From NCBI GenBank assembly GCA_947454705.1, contig CANGKZ010000038.1:1-49578 (forward strand): a DNA stretch of 49,578 bases, read 5' to 3'. The notes under the pieces were generated by a model, which worked only from the letters and a program-made list of their open reading frames with translations, had not been told where the DNA came from and made no database searches. The position numbers and the translations under genes are program-made. This stretch comes from Verrucomicrobiota bacterium. GTDB taxonomy: Bacteria > Verrucomicrobiota > Verrucomicrobiia > Limisphaerales > UBA9464. Positions within the stretch are counted from its first letter, which is position 1, and each line of letters starts with the position of its first letter. Of the stretch, positions 15,073-24,892 are shown piece after piece.

Positions 15073-17013
15073 GTGAGTTCCGAAGCCGCCATCCTTACCG
15101 CGCAGGAGATCCTCCTGCGGCACAACGAACGCGTTCTCCTTGACCATGCCTCCTTCGGCCTGGCCCCGGGAGATCGCGTCGGCCTCGTCGGTCGCAACGG
15201 CGCCGGCAAGTCCACCTTCCTCCGCATTCTCGCCGGGGAACTCGAGCCCGACTCCGGCCTGATCACCCGCCAGCGCGGCACCATCGTAGGCTACCTTCCG
15301 CAGACCTTCGAACTCGCTCCTGATGAGACCGTGTACGATTCCGTTCGCGAGGGCGGACGCGCCGTGCTGGACCTGATCCACGAGTACGAAACGCTTCCCG
15401 GCCACACGCGCCGGCACGAGGAGCTCGAGGAACAGATCGTCCACCAGGACGGATGGAACCTCGACACGCGCATCCGCACCGCGCTGAACCAGCTCTCCTG
15501 TCCGCCCGACGACCGCAAGATCGCCCAGCTCTCCGGCGGTGAAAAACGCCGCGTCGCCCTCGCCCGCGCGCTGGTGGCGCAGCCCGACGTCCTCATGCTG
15601 GACGAGCCCACCAACCATCTCGATACCGACTCCGTCGAGTGGATCACCACCTTCCTCGCCAGCTACCCCGGCGCCCTGCTCGTGGTCACCCACGACCGCC
15701 ACTTCCTCGACCAGGTGGTCAACGGCATCGTCGAACTGCGCAACGGCGTGTTCGAACGCTACGAGGGCAACTACACCGACTACCTCGTGGCCCGCGCCGA
15801 GAAACTCGCCTCCGAGGAACTCGTCGAGCACAAGCGCCAGATGTTCCTGCGCAAGGAACTTGAGTGGGTCCGCCGCCGTCCGAAGGCGCAGACCAGCAAA
15901 TCCAAGGCCCGCCTCGATCGCTTCTTCGAAACCGAGGCCGATGCGCCCCCGGCCACCGAGGCCGACATGGACCTCGTCGTCCCGCCGCCTCCCCAGATGG
16001 GAAATCGCGTGGTGGACCTCGAAGGCGTGGCCATGGAATTCAGCGGCCGCACGCTGTTCTCCGATCTCAACATCTCCTTCGCCAACGGCACGCGCATTGG
16101 CATCACCGGCCGCAACGGCCTCGGAAAGACCACCCTGCTCAAGCTGATCCTGGGCGAACTCAAGCCGACCGCCGGCGAGATCAAGATTGGTCAACTCACG
16201 CGCTTCAACTACGTCGATCAATCCCGTCTTCAACTGCGCGACGACCGCACCGTGCTCGACGAAGTGAGCGACGGCACCGAGTGGGTGCAGTGGGGCGAAA
16301 CCAAGCTCTCCCTGCGCGGCTACCTCAAGCGCTTCCTGTTCACCGACGACCGCATCACCGCGGCCGTGAAGTGGTTGAGCGGCGGCGAACGCAGCCGTCT
16401 CCTCCTCGCCAAGGTGCTCAAGCGCGGCGGCAACTTCCTCATCCTCGACGAACCCACCAACGACCTCGACCTCCCCACGCTGCGGGTGCTTGAAGAGGCG
16501 TTGATTTCATTCCCCGGATGCGTGCTCGTGGTGAGCCACGATCGCTACTTCTTGAATCGCGTCTGCACCGGAATCCTCGCCTTCGAAGGCGAAGGCCGCG
16601 TGGCGTACAGCGATGGCAACTACGACTACTACGTGGACAAGAAGAAGCGCGCCGAAGCCGCGCTGAGTCGTCCCGCGGTGTCGGGAAAATCGAATTCAAA
16701 CTCGAGCCCCGCGCGTTCCGCAGCCCCTACGCCGGCTGCAGCCCCGGTGTCCGCGCCGACGCCCCCCAAGGCCAAGGGTCGCAAGCTCAGCTTCAAGGAG
16801 CAGCGCGAGCTCGAAGGCATGGAGGCGTTGATTCAATCCAACGAAGCCGAAGCCGCGAAGTTGGAGGCGCAACTGGCCTCACCTGAATTCTTCAAGACGC
16901 AGGGTGCCCGCGCCAACGCGGTGATCGGTGAGCTCGAAGCCCTGAAGGCAAAGATAGCCACCCTCTACGCCCGTTGGGAGGAACTCGAGGCGGTCCGCGC
17001 AGCCAGCGCCTGA
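15073..17013 (+). CDS. uup: ABC-F family ATPase, Uup-like
   Basis: Cytoplasmic protein of 646 residues with two ATP-binding cassettes and no membrane part. First Walker A GRNGAGKST (40-48), first signature LSGGE (about 153), Walker B LMLDEPTNHLD. The second cassette has Walker A GRNGLGKTT (about 346), signature LSGGERSR (about 435) and LILDEPTNDLD. A linker rich in Ala/Pro/Ser and a C-terminal coiled coil (about 575-646, with KLSFKEQRELEGMEALI) follow, the mark of Uup rather than EttA. ABC-F proteins act on the ribosome or, for Uup, on branched DNA and translation stress. GTG start. Confidence 0.9.
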   Translation: MSSEAAILTAQEILLRHNERVLLDHASFGLAPGDRVGLVGRNGAGKSTFLRILAGELEPDSGLITRQRGTIVGYLPQTFELAPDETVYDSVREGGRAVLDLIHEYETLPGHTRRHEELEEQIVHQDGWNLDTRIRTALNQLSCPPDDRKIAQLSGGEKRRVALARALVAQPDVLMLDEPTNHLDTDSVEWITTFLASYPGALLVVTHDRHFLDQVVNGIVELRNGVFERYEGNYTDYLVARAEKLASEELVEHKRQMFLRKELEWVRRRPKAQTSKSKARLDRFFETEADAPPATEADMDLVVPPPPQMGNRVVDLEGVAMEFSGRTLFSDLNISFANGTRIGITGRNGLGKTTLLKLILGELKPTAGEIKIGQLTRFNYVDQSRLQLRDDRTVLDEVSDGTEWVQWGETKLSLRGYLKRFLFTDDRITAAVKWLSGGERSRLLLAKVLKRGGNFLILDEPTNDLDLPTLRVLEEALISFPGCVLVVSHDRYFLNRVCTGILAFEGEGRVAYSDGNYDYYVDKKKRAEAALSRPAVSGKSNSNSSPARSAAPTPAAAPVSAPTPPKAKGRKLSFKEQRELEGMEALIQSNEAEAAKLEAQLASPEFFKTQGARANAVIGELEALKAKIATLYARWEELEAVRAASA

Positions 17014-17099
17014 GTCCGGCGGATCATCTCGGGGTTGGCTGGGATCAGAACGGCGTTCTCGGCCGGGTTTTCGATGGCCTGCGCGTTGTGGGCGCTGCC

Positions 17100-19193
17100 A
17101 TGATCCGGCCCATGATTCGGTCACATCCCAGCCTGCGCATCGCAGTCAGCCTCGGAATGGCTCTGGCCGCCTTCCAAAGCCACGCGGCGGAATCCGCCCC
17201 GCGCCCCATCCGATTCGACGACCTGCTCGCGACCCATCGGGTCTCGTCCCCCACCCCGTCGCCCGACGGACGCTGGATCGCCTACGTCAACACCGACGTG
17301 GACAAGGCCGCCAACCGCGGCAATTCCGACGTGTGGCTCATCCCCACCGCCGGCGGCACTCCGCGTCCCCTCACCACCTCGCCCAAACACGACCGTCACC
17401 CCACCTGGTCCCCCGATGGTCGCTGGATCGCCTTCGAATCGAACCGCGACGGGGAGTTTCAAATTTGGGTCATCCCCGTGGAGGGCGGCGAAGCCCGCAA
17501 GCTCACCACCGTTTCCACCGAGGCAACCCGCCCGATGTGGTCGCCCGACGGCAGCTCGATCGCGTTTGTCTCCGCGGTCTTCCCTGAATTCTCCGATCGG
17601 CCCTTTGCCGATTCGAACGCCGCCAACAAGGCGCAACTCGATGCCCGCGAAAAGAGCCCCGTGAAGGCGCGGGTCATGGATCAGCTCCTGTACCGGCATT
17701 GGGACTCCTGGGTGGATGATCGCCGACAGCACTTGTTTGTGGTGCCCGTGCGCGAAGGCCGGGCCGCCGGGGAACCGCGCGACCTCACCCCGGGCAAACG
17801 CGACGCCGTCCCCACCTCGACCACGTTTGAGGCGGGCGATGAATTCGCCTTTTCCCCCGATGGCGGCGAACTCACCTACACCGCCACTCCGGAGGACACT
17901 CGCACCGAGGCCTGGAACACGAACCACGATCTGTGGTCCGTCGATCTGAAGACCGGAAAGCGCCGCCAAATCACCTCCAATCCCGCCGCCGACGGCTGCC
18001 CGAAATACTCCCCGGATGGCAAGTGGCTCGCGTACCGCGCACAGGCCCGCGCAGGATTCGAGGCCGACCGGTGGCAATTGATGCTGCTTGAGCGCACCAC
18101 CGGGAAAACGCGGAGCCTGACTGCATCGTGGGACGCATCGGTCGAAGACCTCACGTGGTCTTCCACCTCCACCGCGCTGGTCATCACTGCGGAATCCAAG
18201 GCCACCAAACTGCTGTGGTCGCTCCCCATCACCGGAGGCACGCCTACTCCCCTCACCCGCGGCGGCGCTGCGGCCGAAGCGGTCGTTGCCACCGGCGACC
18301 AAGTGGTGTTCACCCGCAGCCGTCTGACAGAGCCCGCTGAAATTCATCGCGTTGCCCTGCAATCCAGGCAGGAGCCGGTGCCCGTCACCTCGCTGAACGC
18401 GGACTGGAAATCCAAATTGATCCTGTCCGAACCGGAGTCCTTCACCGTGCGCGGGGCCGGTGGCACGCCGGTGCAGATGTGGCTGATCAAGCCCCCGGGC
18501 TATGTGACCGGACGCAAGTATCCGCTGGTGTTCTGGGTCCACGGCGGCCCGCAGAGCGCCTTCATGGATTCATGGTCCTACCGATGGAACGCCCAACTCT
18601 GGGCCGCGCAGGGGTATTTGATCGCGATGCCGAATCCCCGCGGATCCACCGGGTTTGGGCAAAAGTTCACCGATGAAATATCCCGCGACTGGGGTGGCCG
18701 ATGCTTTGGCGATTTGATGGCCTGCATGGACGCCCTGGAGCAGCGGCCCGATGTGGATCGCTCGCGCATGGCGGCCGCTGGCGCCTCATTCGGCGGCTAC
18801 ATGATGAACTGGTTCCAGGGACACACCGACCGGTTCAAGACGCTGATCACCCACTGCGGCGTGTACGAATTCCATTCGATGTACGGAACCACCGAGGAAG
18901 TCTGGTTCGACGAATGGGAGCACGGCATTCCCTGGGAAAATGCGGAATTCGGAAAATGGAGCCCGCATCAGTACGCGGCCAAATTCAAAACCCCGAATTT
19001 GATCATCCACAACGAACTCGATTTCCGGGTTCCGATCGCCCAGGGCCTGAGCCTGTTCACAACGCTTCAACGGAAGGGAATTCCGTCCAAGCTTCTGTAC
19101 TTCCCCGACGAAGGCCACTGGGTGCTCAAACCGCAAAACAGCGAGCTCTGGCACAAAACCATCTTCGACTGGTTGAAGGTGTATTTGAAGTAG
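17100..19193 (+). CDS. Secreted S9 family peptidase (prolyl oligopeptidase type)
   Basis: Protein of 697 residues with a signal peptide (RIAVSLGMALAAFQSHA). Residues 30-400 form a WD40/TolB-like beta-propeller with repeated SPDGRWIAY/SPDGKWLAY elements. The C-terminal alpha/beta-hydrolase carries the triad: S563 in GASFGGYMMN, D641 in NELDFRVP and H673 in EGHW. It probably cleaves short peptides in the periplasm (dipeptidyl or acylaminoacyl peptidase type). The start could also be the ATG at 17112. It ends 20 bases from the convergent LamG gene. Confidence 0.9.
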   Translation: MIRPMIRSHPSLRIAVSLGMALAAFQSHAAESAPRPIRFDDLLATHRVSSPTPSPDGRWIAYVNTDVDKAANRGNSDVWLIPTAGGTPRPLTTSPKHDRHPTWSPDGRWIAFESNRDGEFQIWVIPVEGGEARKLTTVSTEATRPMWSPDGSSIAFVSAVFPEFSDRPFADSNAANKAQLDAREKSPVKARVMDQLLYRHWDSWVDDRRQHLFVVPVREGRAAGEPRDLTPGKRDAVPTSTTFEAGDEFAFSPDGGELTYTATPEDTRTEAWNTNHDLWSVDLKTGKRRQITSNPAADGCPKYSPDGKWLAYRAQARAGFEADRWQLMLLERTTGKTRSLTASWDASVEDLTWSSTSTALVITAESKATKLLWSLPITGGTPTPLTRGGAAAEAVVATGDQVVFTRSRLTEPAEIHRVALQSRQEPVPVTSLNADWKSKLILSEPESFTVRGAGGTPVQMWLIKPPGYVTGRKYPLVFWVHGGPQSAFMDSWSYRWNAQLWAAQGYLIAMPNPRGSTGFGQKFTDEISRDWGGRCFGDLMACMDALEQRPDVDRSRMAAAGASFGGYMMNWFQGHTDRFKTLITHCGVYEFHSMYGTTEEVWFDEWEHGIPWENAEFGKWSPHQYAAKFKTPNLIIHNELDFRVPIAQGLSLFTTLQRKGIPSKLLYFPDEGHWVLKPQNSELWHKTIFDWLKVYLK

Positions 19194-19213
19194 CATCCAC
19201 GATCTCCCTCCAC

Positions 19214-22200
19214 CTAGCGGGAGGTCACCACCACGCGGTAGAACATCCTGTTGGAATCGATCGGAAGCGGATCCGTGAACTCATGGTCCGCCTCCTCGTT
19301 GCTTGCATAGCCATCTCCCACCGGGGCCCAAATGCCGGTATCGAACGCATCCGACCGTTGCAGTTGGTAATTTCGCCCCGGGATCACATGAACCCGGATC
19401 CGAAGTTCACCCGTTGAAAGGCGGGCAATGCCGGTCTGAGTGGACACTCCTCGGAGGGTGATCGTCGATGAGCCTCTCGCGAGTTCGGCTCCGCTTGAAT
19501 TGACCAAACGAATTTCAAAGCGCGAGTCCGTCCCTGCATCCGCGTTGGGCAACAGCGTTACAGGAATGGTCTGAACCACCGTGCCCGGGCTGAACGTGAT
19601 AACCCCGGAGCTCGCATTGAAATCACGTCCCAGAAGAGCAGTTCCCTGCGCAAAGAAATAGGTCGCCTTCACCTCGTGGCTCGAAGGTCCGGAAAGCCGA
19701 ACCTCCACCGGGAGCACCTGGGAGGCTCCGATTGGAACCCCCACGGATTGATCCGCAGCCAGTGAAACAAAAACCGGCGCCTCGGTTCGCGCAATGAGCG
19801 ACGTTTGATTGTTTTTTCCGATGGGATCCGGCGTGGATGAACTCAACGTCAACGTAAACTCTCCAGCTCCCGTTGCCACCGCCGCAACGTCCAGATCCAA
19901 GGTCGCACGGGCGCCCGCTGCGAGAGACCCCACATTCCATCGCAGCGATCCGTCCGATACCTGCACGGTTCCAAGGGATCCGACGCTTGCCGCAACCCTC
20001 CATCCGGTGGGAACCGGCAACACCCCGGTGACATCGCTGGCCTGCACGGGCCCTTGATTATCAATCGCGAACGACAGGTGAACGGGATCGGGAATCGTGG
20101 AAACCCCGTCCGACACCGACCCCGACACCATCAAATCGGACAGCACCAGATGCGAGACTCGTACGGCGACGGTATCCCGGATGAGTACCGCACCAGAGAC
20201 GGAGGAGGCCACCACCTGAAAACCGAGATCTTCGATCACCGGATTGCCCGCCAGCAGTTCGACCTGCACCTCGGCGGAGCTGCTTCCTGCGGGAATCGTC
20301 ACCGTGGAGTGAATCGATGCGTAGTCCCGCCCTGCCACGGCGGTTCCATCCACTGTGTTGACCGAGAACTGCACCGCGGACGGCGCCGGTGCCGACAGAC
20401 GGAACTCGACCGGAACCGTGAACTTTCCCGACGCCGGAGCCGTTCCTGAAACATCGGCACCTGCAGTCAGGTTTGGCAGGAATTCCACATGATACAGCGA
20501 TGATACCTGATTGTTTGCACCATCCGCATCCGTGGACGCAGTGGTGGCGGAAGCAAGAATTTGCCCTGATCCCGCCAGCGAAGGTTGGAAGGAAACCTCG
20601 AGTTCAACGCGCCCTTCCGGATTCAGCTGCCCGACGGACCACCCAATTCCCTGGTCCGACAGCTCCGCAACTCCCTGGGTCGGCAGGAGTCCCTTGACCT
20701 TCCAGCCCGCGGGAACGGGGATGACGACCCCGGCCGCGATGGCGGCCCCGGTTCCACGATTCTCGAGGCGCCACCGCCCGACAACTGTTCCACCGGCCGG
20801 AACCGCCGCGTTAATCTCCGCGGTGCTCAATTTGAGATCTGAGGAATACGGAGCCTGAACGGCAAGGAACGTGGTCGTGGGGCCTGCGGCCCCACGAATG
20901 CCGGAAATCATCAGGACGAGACTTCCAAGATCGGTGGTGGTTCCCGCGAGGAGCGGAATGGGAATTCCAGATCTCAGGGTTCCAGCAGGAATCACCGCCG
21001 TGCCGAACGTGGCATCAAACCCACGTCCCCCCGCCCGGAAGATCGGATAGATGCCATAATCGACAAACACCGCCGTCGTTGAAGCCACATCGAGCGCTAG
21101 ATCAAATTGAAGAAGGTTGGTCCCCACCGCGGGCACCACCGCATTGCGGGGAGCGACGACGGATAGATTCGGCAAAGTCACGACCACGGGTTGGGCCACG
21201 GTGGTCAGAGCGACTGATTTGGTGCGTACCCCCCCGCTCCACCCCGAGAGTGCCCCCACCAACGTTGCCGTTCCGGCCTCGGAAGGTTTGATCGAAATGA
21301 GCAACGTGGCACGCGCGCCCGCCTCGAGGGTTCCCAGATTCCATCGAATCCCCGCACCGACCATCGATGCGCTGCCCCGGGACGGGGTCAAGGCTGGTGC
21401 CGCCCATCCGGCTGGAACCGGCTGGTCAAGAATGAGCTCAGAGATCGGGCCGACCGTGTTGTTCAGCACGGAATATTGGTATTCTACCGGGGAACCAAGC
21501 ACCGCGGGTTGAGAGCTCGTGACCAGGGCGGAAAGATCCACGCTGCCGGTCGTTTTCCCATTGGAGTAGGCCCGGTAGATGCTGAAGATTTCGTCTGCCG
21601 AAAGAGCACGGTTGTAGATGCTCAATTCGTCAATCCGTCCGGCAAAAGTCTCCACCCCTACTCCAGGAACGCTCTGTCCGAGCGCCCCGATTGCGAAGGG
21701 CGAATCAAAGTTGAACACAACCGGATATGAGCCCGAACCGGCGTCGGCTCCGTCGATGTAGAATCGGACGGAAGCCCCAGCGCGCGTTACCGCGACATGG
21801 TGCCAGTCAGTGTCGGTGACCGCCAGGGTGCTATCAATTTTGGTGACCCCAACCTCGGAAAAAGTGAGTCGCCCATCCGCCATCATGGCCAGCGTGTAGC
21901 TTCCAATACCGCCTCCGAACAGAGCGCCGGTTCCCGGTCCCACGGGGGACGGAGAAATGGCGGAGGAACGCTTCACCCACGTCTCGATGGTAATCTCATT
22001 CAAACCCAGGGAACTCGTTGGCCCCAGCTGGATCGACGAATCCGTCCCATCCAGGGAAAAGGCCCTTCCGACAAGTCCGGCGTCAAACTTGGTATGGCCT
22101 GAAAGCACCCCTTGGGCACTGCCCCAAGCGTCCAGTGGAGTCCCCTCACCCGGCCACCAGGAAACAAGCCCCCGGGGAACGAGCACGCTTCTTCCGATCA

Positions 22201-23836
22201 CCCGGCTCACCCTCAGCAGCGGTCCCACCGAATAACTTTGCCCATCCTGCTCCAGAGTGACGGAAAGCCGATTGGTGAGAAATGCGGATCCGATCAACTC
22301 TCCATCCACAGCGACATCGAGTACAACGACACCGCCAGGTTCCAGGATTGGAACTGCCAGCGCGGCCACCGAGCCTTCAATCGAAACCACGCCTCCGCCG
22401 GTTGAAACCGCACTTCGTATGACAGCGTCGGATGGAAGGGTTTGAACCAGTCGGAGATTCTGAACTGCCGTGGTGCCCGTGTTCGTTACACCTGAGCGGA
22501 AGATTCCCGGCTCCGGCAGGGTGATGCCGGCTGGCGACGGCGCCGCGCCAAATTTGAATCCGCGCGGTGATTTGCCGGACACGTTGGACTGAAAGATTCC
22601 AAAAATCTCTGCATCGGTAAGAGGTCGACCGTAAACCGACAACTCATCGATGTTTCCCACGAAACCGTAATAGACACCCAAATAACCACCGCCCAATCCA
22701 CCGATGGCATACGGGCCGGAAAGGGAAAATCTGACATCACATGCGAGCGTGCTTTTCAGCACGCCATCCACGTAGAACTTGATCGATCCTCCAACGCGAC
22801 TGAGGGCGAGATGGTGCCATCCGGAATCGCGAACCGCGGTGTCGCTGAAAAAAGAAACGATCCCGACATGACTGAGGTAGAGCCTCCCGTCGTCGGTGAT
22901 CCCGAAGGAAAAACCACCACTGCTTCCTCCAAAGATCTGGCCGCCTCCGCCGTCGGTGCTGGCCGCCTGGGTGGAACCCCGTTGAACCCACGCTTCCACG
23001 GTGAACTCCTGACCGGGGATTGCGAATTCGTTCGGAAGCACGAACCCCGAGGCTCCTCCTGTGAAAACCATGCCGTTCCCGATGAAACCGGGTCCAAACT
23101 TGCCGGTGGAACGAAAGAAACCCGTGCCTCCGGTGATCACATTCGCCTCGGAATCTGCCGGCCACCAGCCGATGGCGGCTGAGGAAGGAGGCACCGACGG
23201 CGGGACACTTTCCTGACTCAACTGGACATCGTCCAAATAGTACGTTCCAAGATTGGCACTTTCGTTGCGCAGAAGGATCTCGATCGTTTTGCCGAGAAAG
23301 GGCGAATCCGACGGAACAATCAGAGTCAGCTCCGTCGCTGTGAACACCCCTGCCAAAACCATGCCGGTGGTTTTGGCCAGCACATTCGTGCCTGAGACAA
23401 GGGACATGGAATAGCTCTGCACCAAGCCGGGCTGTGAGGTGATTTGCGCCCGAAACCGGTACAAGGTATCCCGCGAGTAGGTGGCATTGATCGCCTGCCG
23501 GATCGCAGCGCCCTTCCGCAAGAAACCCCAATTGCGCCCCCCTTGCACCGGTTGCTGACTCAGCACAGGAACGGCCGACAACACACCACCGTCGCCTTCA
23601 AGCCCCCAACCGGGCACCGGATCCGCGACAACGGCCGCCCTGGAATCAAAGACCGCGGAGGGGGACTGTGAGAAATGAAAGGGGATCAGGAATCCGTCAG
23701 AACCAAAATGGGCGGGATCCGATCCAGTAAACGATTCGAAGCCCGGATCCTGAACCGGAATTGCGACCGGCGCCGCAGCGGCTATCAATCGAATCCAGAA
23801 CGAAGCAACCAGCAACCGCATGCGTACAAATCTCAT
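19214..23836 (-). CDS. Very large secreted LamG / Calx-beta repeat protein
   Basis: Protein of 1540 residues. The start at 23836 is fixed by a strong Shine-Dalgarno site (GGAGGAGGTG 8 bases upstream) and is directly followed by a signal peptide (MRLLVASFWIRLIAAAAPVA). Parts in order: N-terminal beta domain (30-210), LamG-like domain (about 215-430, GWWPADSE ... WHHLALSRVGG ... NIDELSVYGRPL), a DUF11-like segment, second LamG (about 553-775, SWWPGEG ... WHHVAVTRAGA ... RIDELSIYNRAL), DUF11-like stretches, and two Calx-beta domains (about 1135-1230 with DGTAVAGRDY, and 1365-1460 with QGTALLGRDF). The C-terminal module (LRIRVHVIPGRNYQLQRSD...FYRVV) is common in secreted proteins of this phylum. 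Probably an adhesin or glycan-binding surface protein; the ligand is unknown. Confidence 0.88.
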   Translation of the reverse strand: MRFVRMRLLVASFWIRLIAAAAPVAIPVQDPGFESFTGSDPAHFGSDGFLIPFHFSQSPSAVFDSRAAVVADPVPGWGLEGDGGVLSAVPVLSQQPVQGGRNWGFLRKGAAIRQAINATYSRDTLYRFRAQITSQPGLVQSYSMSLVSGTNVLAKTTGMVLAGVFTATELTLIVPSDSPFLGKTIEILLRNESANLGTYYLDDVQLSQESVPPSVPPSSAAIGWWPADSEANVITGGTGFFRSTGKFGPGFIGNGMVFTGGASGFVLPNEFAIPGQEFTVEAWVQRGSTQAASTDGGGGQIFGGSSGGFSFGITDDGRLYLSHVGIVSFFSDTAVRDSGWHHLALSRVGGSIKFYVDGVLKSTLACDVRFSLSGPYAIGGLGGGYLGVYYGFVGNIDELSVYGRPLTDAEIFGIFQSNVSGKSPRGFKFGAAPSPAGITLPEPGIFRSGVTNTGTTAVQNLRLVQTLPSDAVIRSAVSTGGGVVSIEGSVAALAVPILEPGGVVVLDVAVDGELIGSAFLTNRLSVTLEQDGQSYSVGPLLRVSRVIGRSVLVPRGLVSWWPGEGTPLDAWGSAQGVLSGHTKFDAGLVGRAFSLDGTDSSIQLGPTSSLGLNEITIETWVKRSSAISPSPVGPGTGALFGGGIGSYTLAMMADGRLTFSEVGVTKIDSTLAVTDTDWHHVAVTRAGASVRFYIDGADAGSGSYPVVFNFDSPFAIGALGQSVPGVGVETFAGRIDELSIYNRALSADEIFSIYRAYSNGKTTGSVDLSALVTSSQPAVLGSPVEYQYSVLNNTVGPISELILDQPVPAGWAAPALTPSRGSASMVGAGIRWNLGTLEAGARATLLISIKPSEAGTATLVGALSGWSGGVRTKSVALTTVAQPVVVTLPNLSVVAPRNAVVPAVGTNLLQFDLALDVASTTAVFVDYGIYPIFRAGGRGFDATFGTAVIPAGTLRSGIPIPLLAGTTTDLGSLVLMISGIRGAAGPTTTFLAVQAPYSSDLKLSTAEINAAVPAGGTVVGRWRLENRGTGAAIAAGVVIPVPAGWKVKGLLPTQGVAELSDQGIGWSVGQLNPEGRVELEVSFQPSLAGSGQILASATTASTDADGANNQVSSLYHVEFLPNLTAGADVSGTAPASGKFTVPVEFRLSAPAPSAVQFSVNTVDGTAVAGRDYASIHSTVTIPAGSSSAEVQVELLAGNPVIEDLGFQVVASSVSGAVLIRDTVAVRVSHLVLSDLMVSGSVSDGVSTIPDPVHLSFAIDNQGPVQASDVTGVLPVPTGWRVAASVGSLGTVQVSDGSLRWNVGSLAAGARATLDLDVAAVATGAGEFTLTLSSSTPDPIGKNNQTSLIARTEAPVFVSLAADQSVGVPIGASQVLPVEVRLSGPSSHEVKATYFFAQGTALLGRDFNASSGVITFSPGTVVQTIPVTLLPNADAGTDSRFEIRLVNSSGAELARGSSTITLRGVSTQTGIARLSTGELRIRVHVIPGRNYQLQRSDAFDTGIWAPVGDGYASNEEADHEFTDPLPIDSNRMFYRVVVTSR

Positions 23837-24115
23837 AGTGAGAACACCTCCTCCAATGCTTTCGAAAACTGTACCGTTTTCTGGGTGATCGTTTCGAGCG
23901 GTTTTTTCCAATGTCCCCGCGCAAATGCCGGAGGAGAACTTTTCGAAACTTCGACCTGCATCATCCATAGTTGCATCCGCCTCTTCATTCAAAGCCAAGC
24001 CCGACTTCCTGCCACGGCGGCACCAGCTCGCGTCCGCAGCCGACGGCAGCATGGATTTGGTTGGATTCAGTCGATTCGCTGTCTAGCTTCTTGGCCGAAT
24101 CAATCAGTTGTCGTC
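23837..24115. promoter_or_regulatory. Divergent promoter region between the LamG gene and the CDP-sugar operon
   Basis: 279 bases without a supported gene, between a minus-strand start (23836) and a plus-strand start (24116). Lower GC than its surroundings, with T- and A-rich stretches such as GTACCGTTTTCTGGG near 23870. It must contain the promoters of both units unless they are read through; I cannot assign -35/-10 boxes with confidence. Confidence 0.5.
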
Positions 24116-24892
24116 ATGAAAGTTGTCATTCTTTGCGGTGGATTGGGAACTCGGCTCCGCGAGGAGACCGAGTATCGCCCGAAGCCGATGGTCCCCGTCG
24201 GCGGGCGCCCGATCCTATGGCACATCATGAAGTACTACGCCACCCACGGGCACAACGAGTTCATCCTGTGCCTCGGTTACAAGGGCGAGGTCATCCGCGA
24301 CTACTTCCGGAATTACCTTTGGAACACCAGCGACATCACGCTGAAGCTCGGTCGCAATCCCCAGATCACCTACCACAACAACCACGACGAGGCCGACTGG
24401 ACTGTCACCCTTCTGGAAACCGGCGCTGAAACACAGACCGGAGGACGGCTCCGCCGTGCGCTGGCCCATGTGGAAGATTCCACCTTTCTCTTCACCTACG
24501 GCGACGGGGTGACCAACAGCGACATCAACGGTTCGATCGAATTTCATAAATCGCACGGGGCGATCGCCACCGTGACCGCAGTAAAACCGTCGGGTCGCTT
24601 CGGTGAACTCGCGATGGACGGAAAGACGATTACCGCGTTCCGCGAAAAGCCCGAGCAGGAGAGCGCCTACATCAGCGGCGGCTACATGGTCCTCGACCGG
24701 CGGATCGAAAAGTACCTGGACCCCTCCGACAGCTGCGTCTTTGAGAAGGCCCCAATTGAACGCCTCGCCGCCGATGGCCAGCTGAAGGCGTGGTGCCACG
24801 AAGGCTACTGGCAGTGCATGGACACGTATCGCGAACAGCAGCTGCTCGAGCGCGAATGGAACTCCGGCAAGGCCCCGTGGAGGATCTGGTGA
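24116..24892 (+). CDS. rfbF: Glucose-1-phosphate cytidylyltransferase
   Basis: Protein of 258 residues making CDP-glucose from CTP and glucose-1-phosphate. The nucleotidyltransferase start MKVVILCGGLGTRLREETEYRPKP fixes the start codon, and the family-specific segments YRPKPMVPVGGRPILWHIMKYYA, FRNYLWNTSDIT and TYGDGVTNSDI are all present. The length equals that of Salmonella RfbF/DdhA. First gene of a ten-gene operon; its TGA overlaps the GTG of rfbG (GTGA), which indicates translational coupling. Confidence 0.95.
   Translation: MKVVILCGGLGTRLREETEYRPKPMVPVGGRPILWHIMKYYATHGHNEFILCLGYKGEVIRDYFRNYLWNTSDITLKLGRNPQITYHNNHDEADWTVTLLETGAETQTGGRLRRALAHVEDSTFLFTYGDGVTNSDINGSIEFHKSHGAIATVTAVKPSGRFGELAMDGKTITAFREKPEQESAYISGGYMVLDRRIEKYLDPSDSCVFEKAPIERLAADGQLKAWCHEGYWQCMDTYREQQLLEREWNSGKAPWRIW

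Noticed and set aside
13777-16233. Open frame of 818 codons on the minus strand opposite CotH and the ABC-F gene
   Set aside because: Both plus-strand genes have full sets of family motifs over the same bases. The antisense frame has no recognisable domain and the Glu/Gly/Val/Arg-rich composition typical of shadows in GC-rich DNA.
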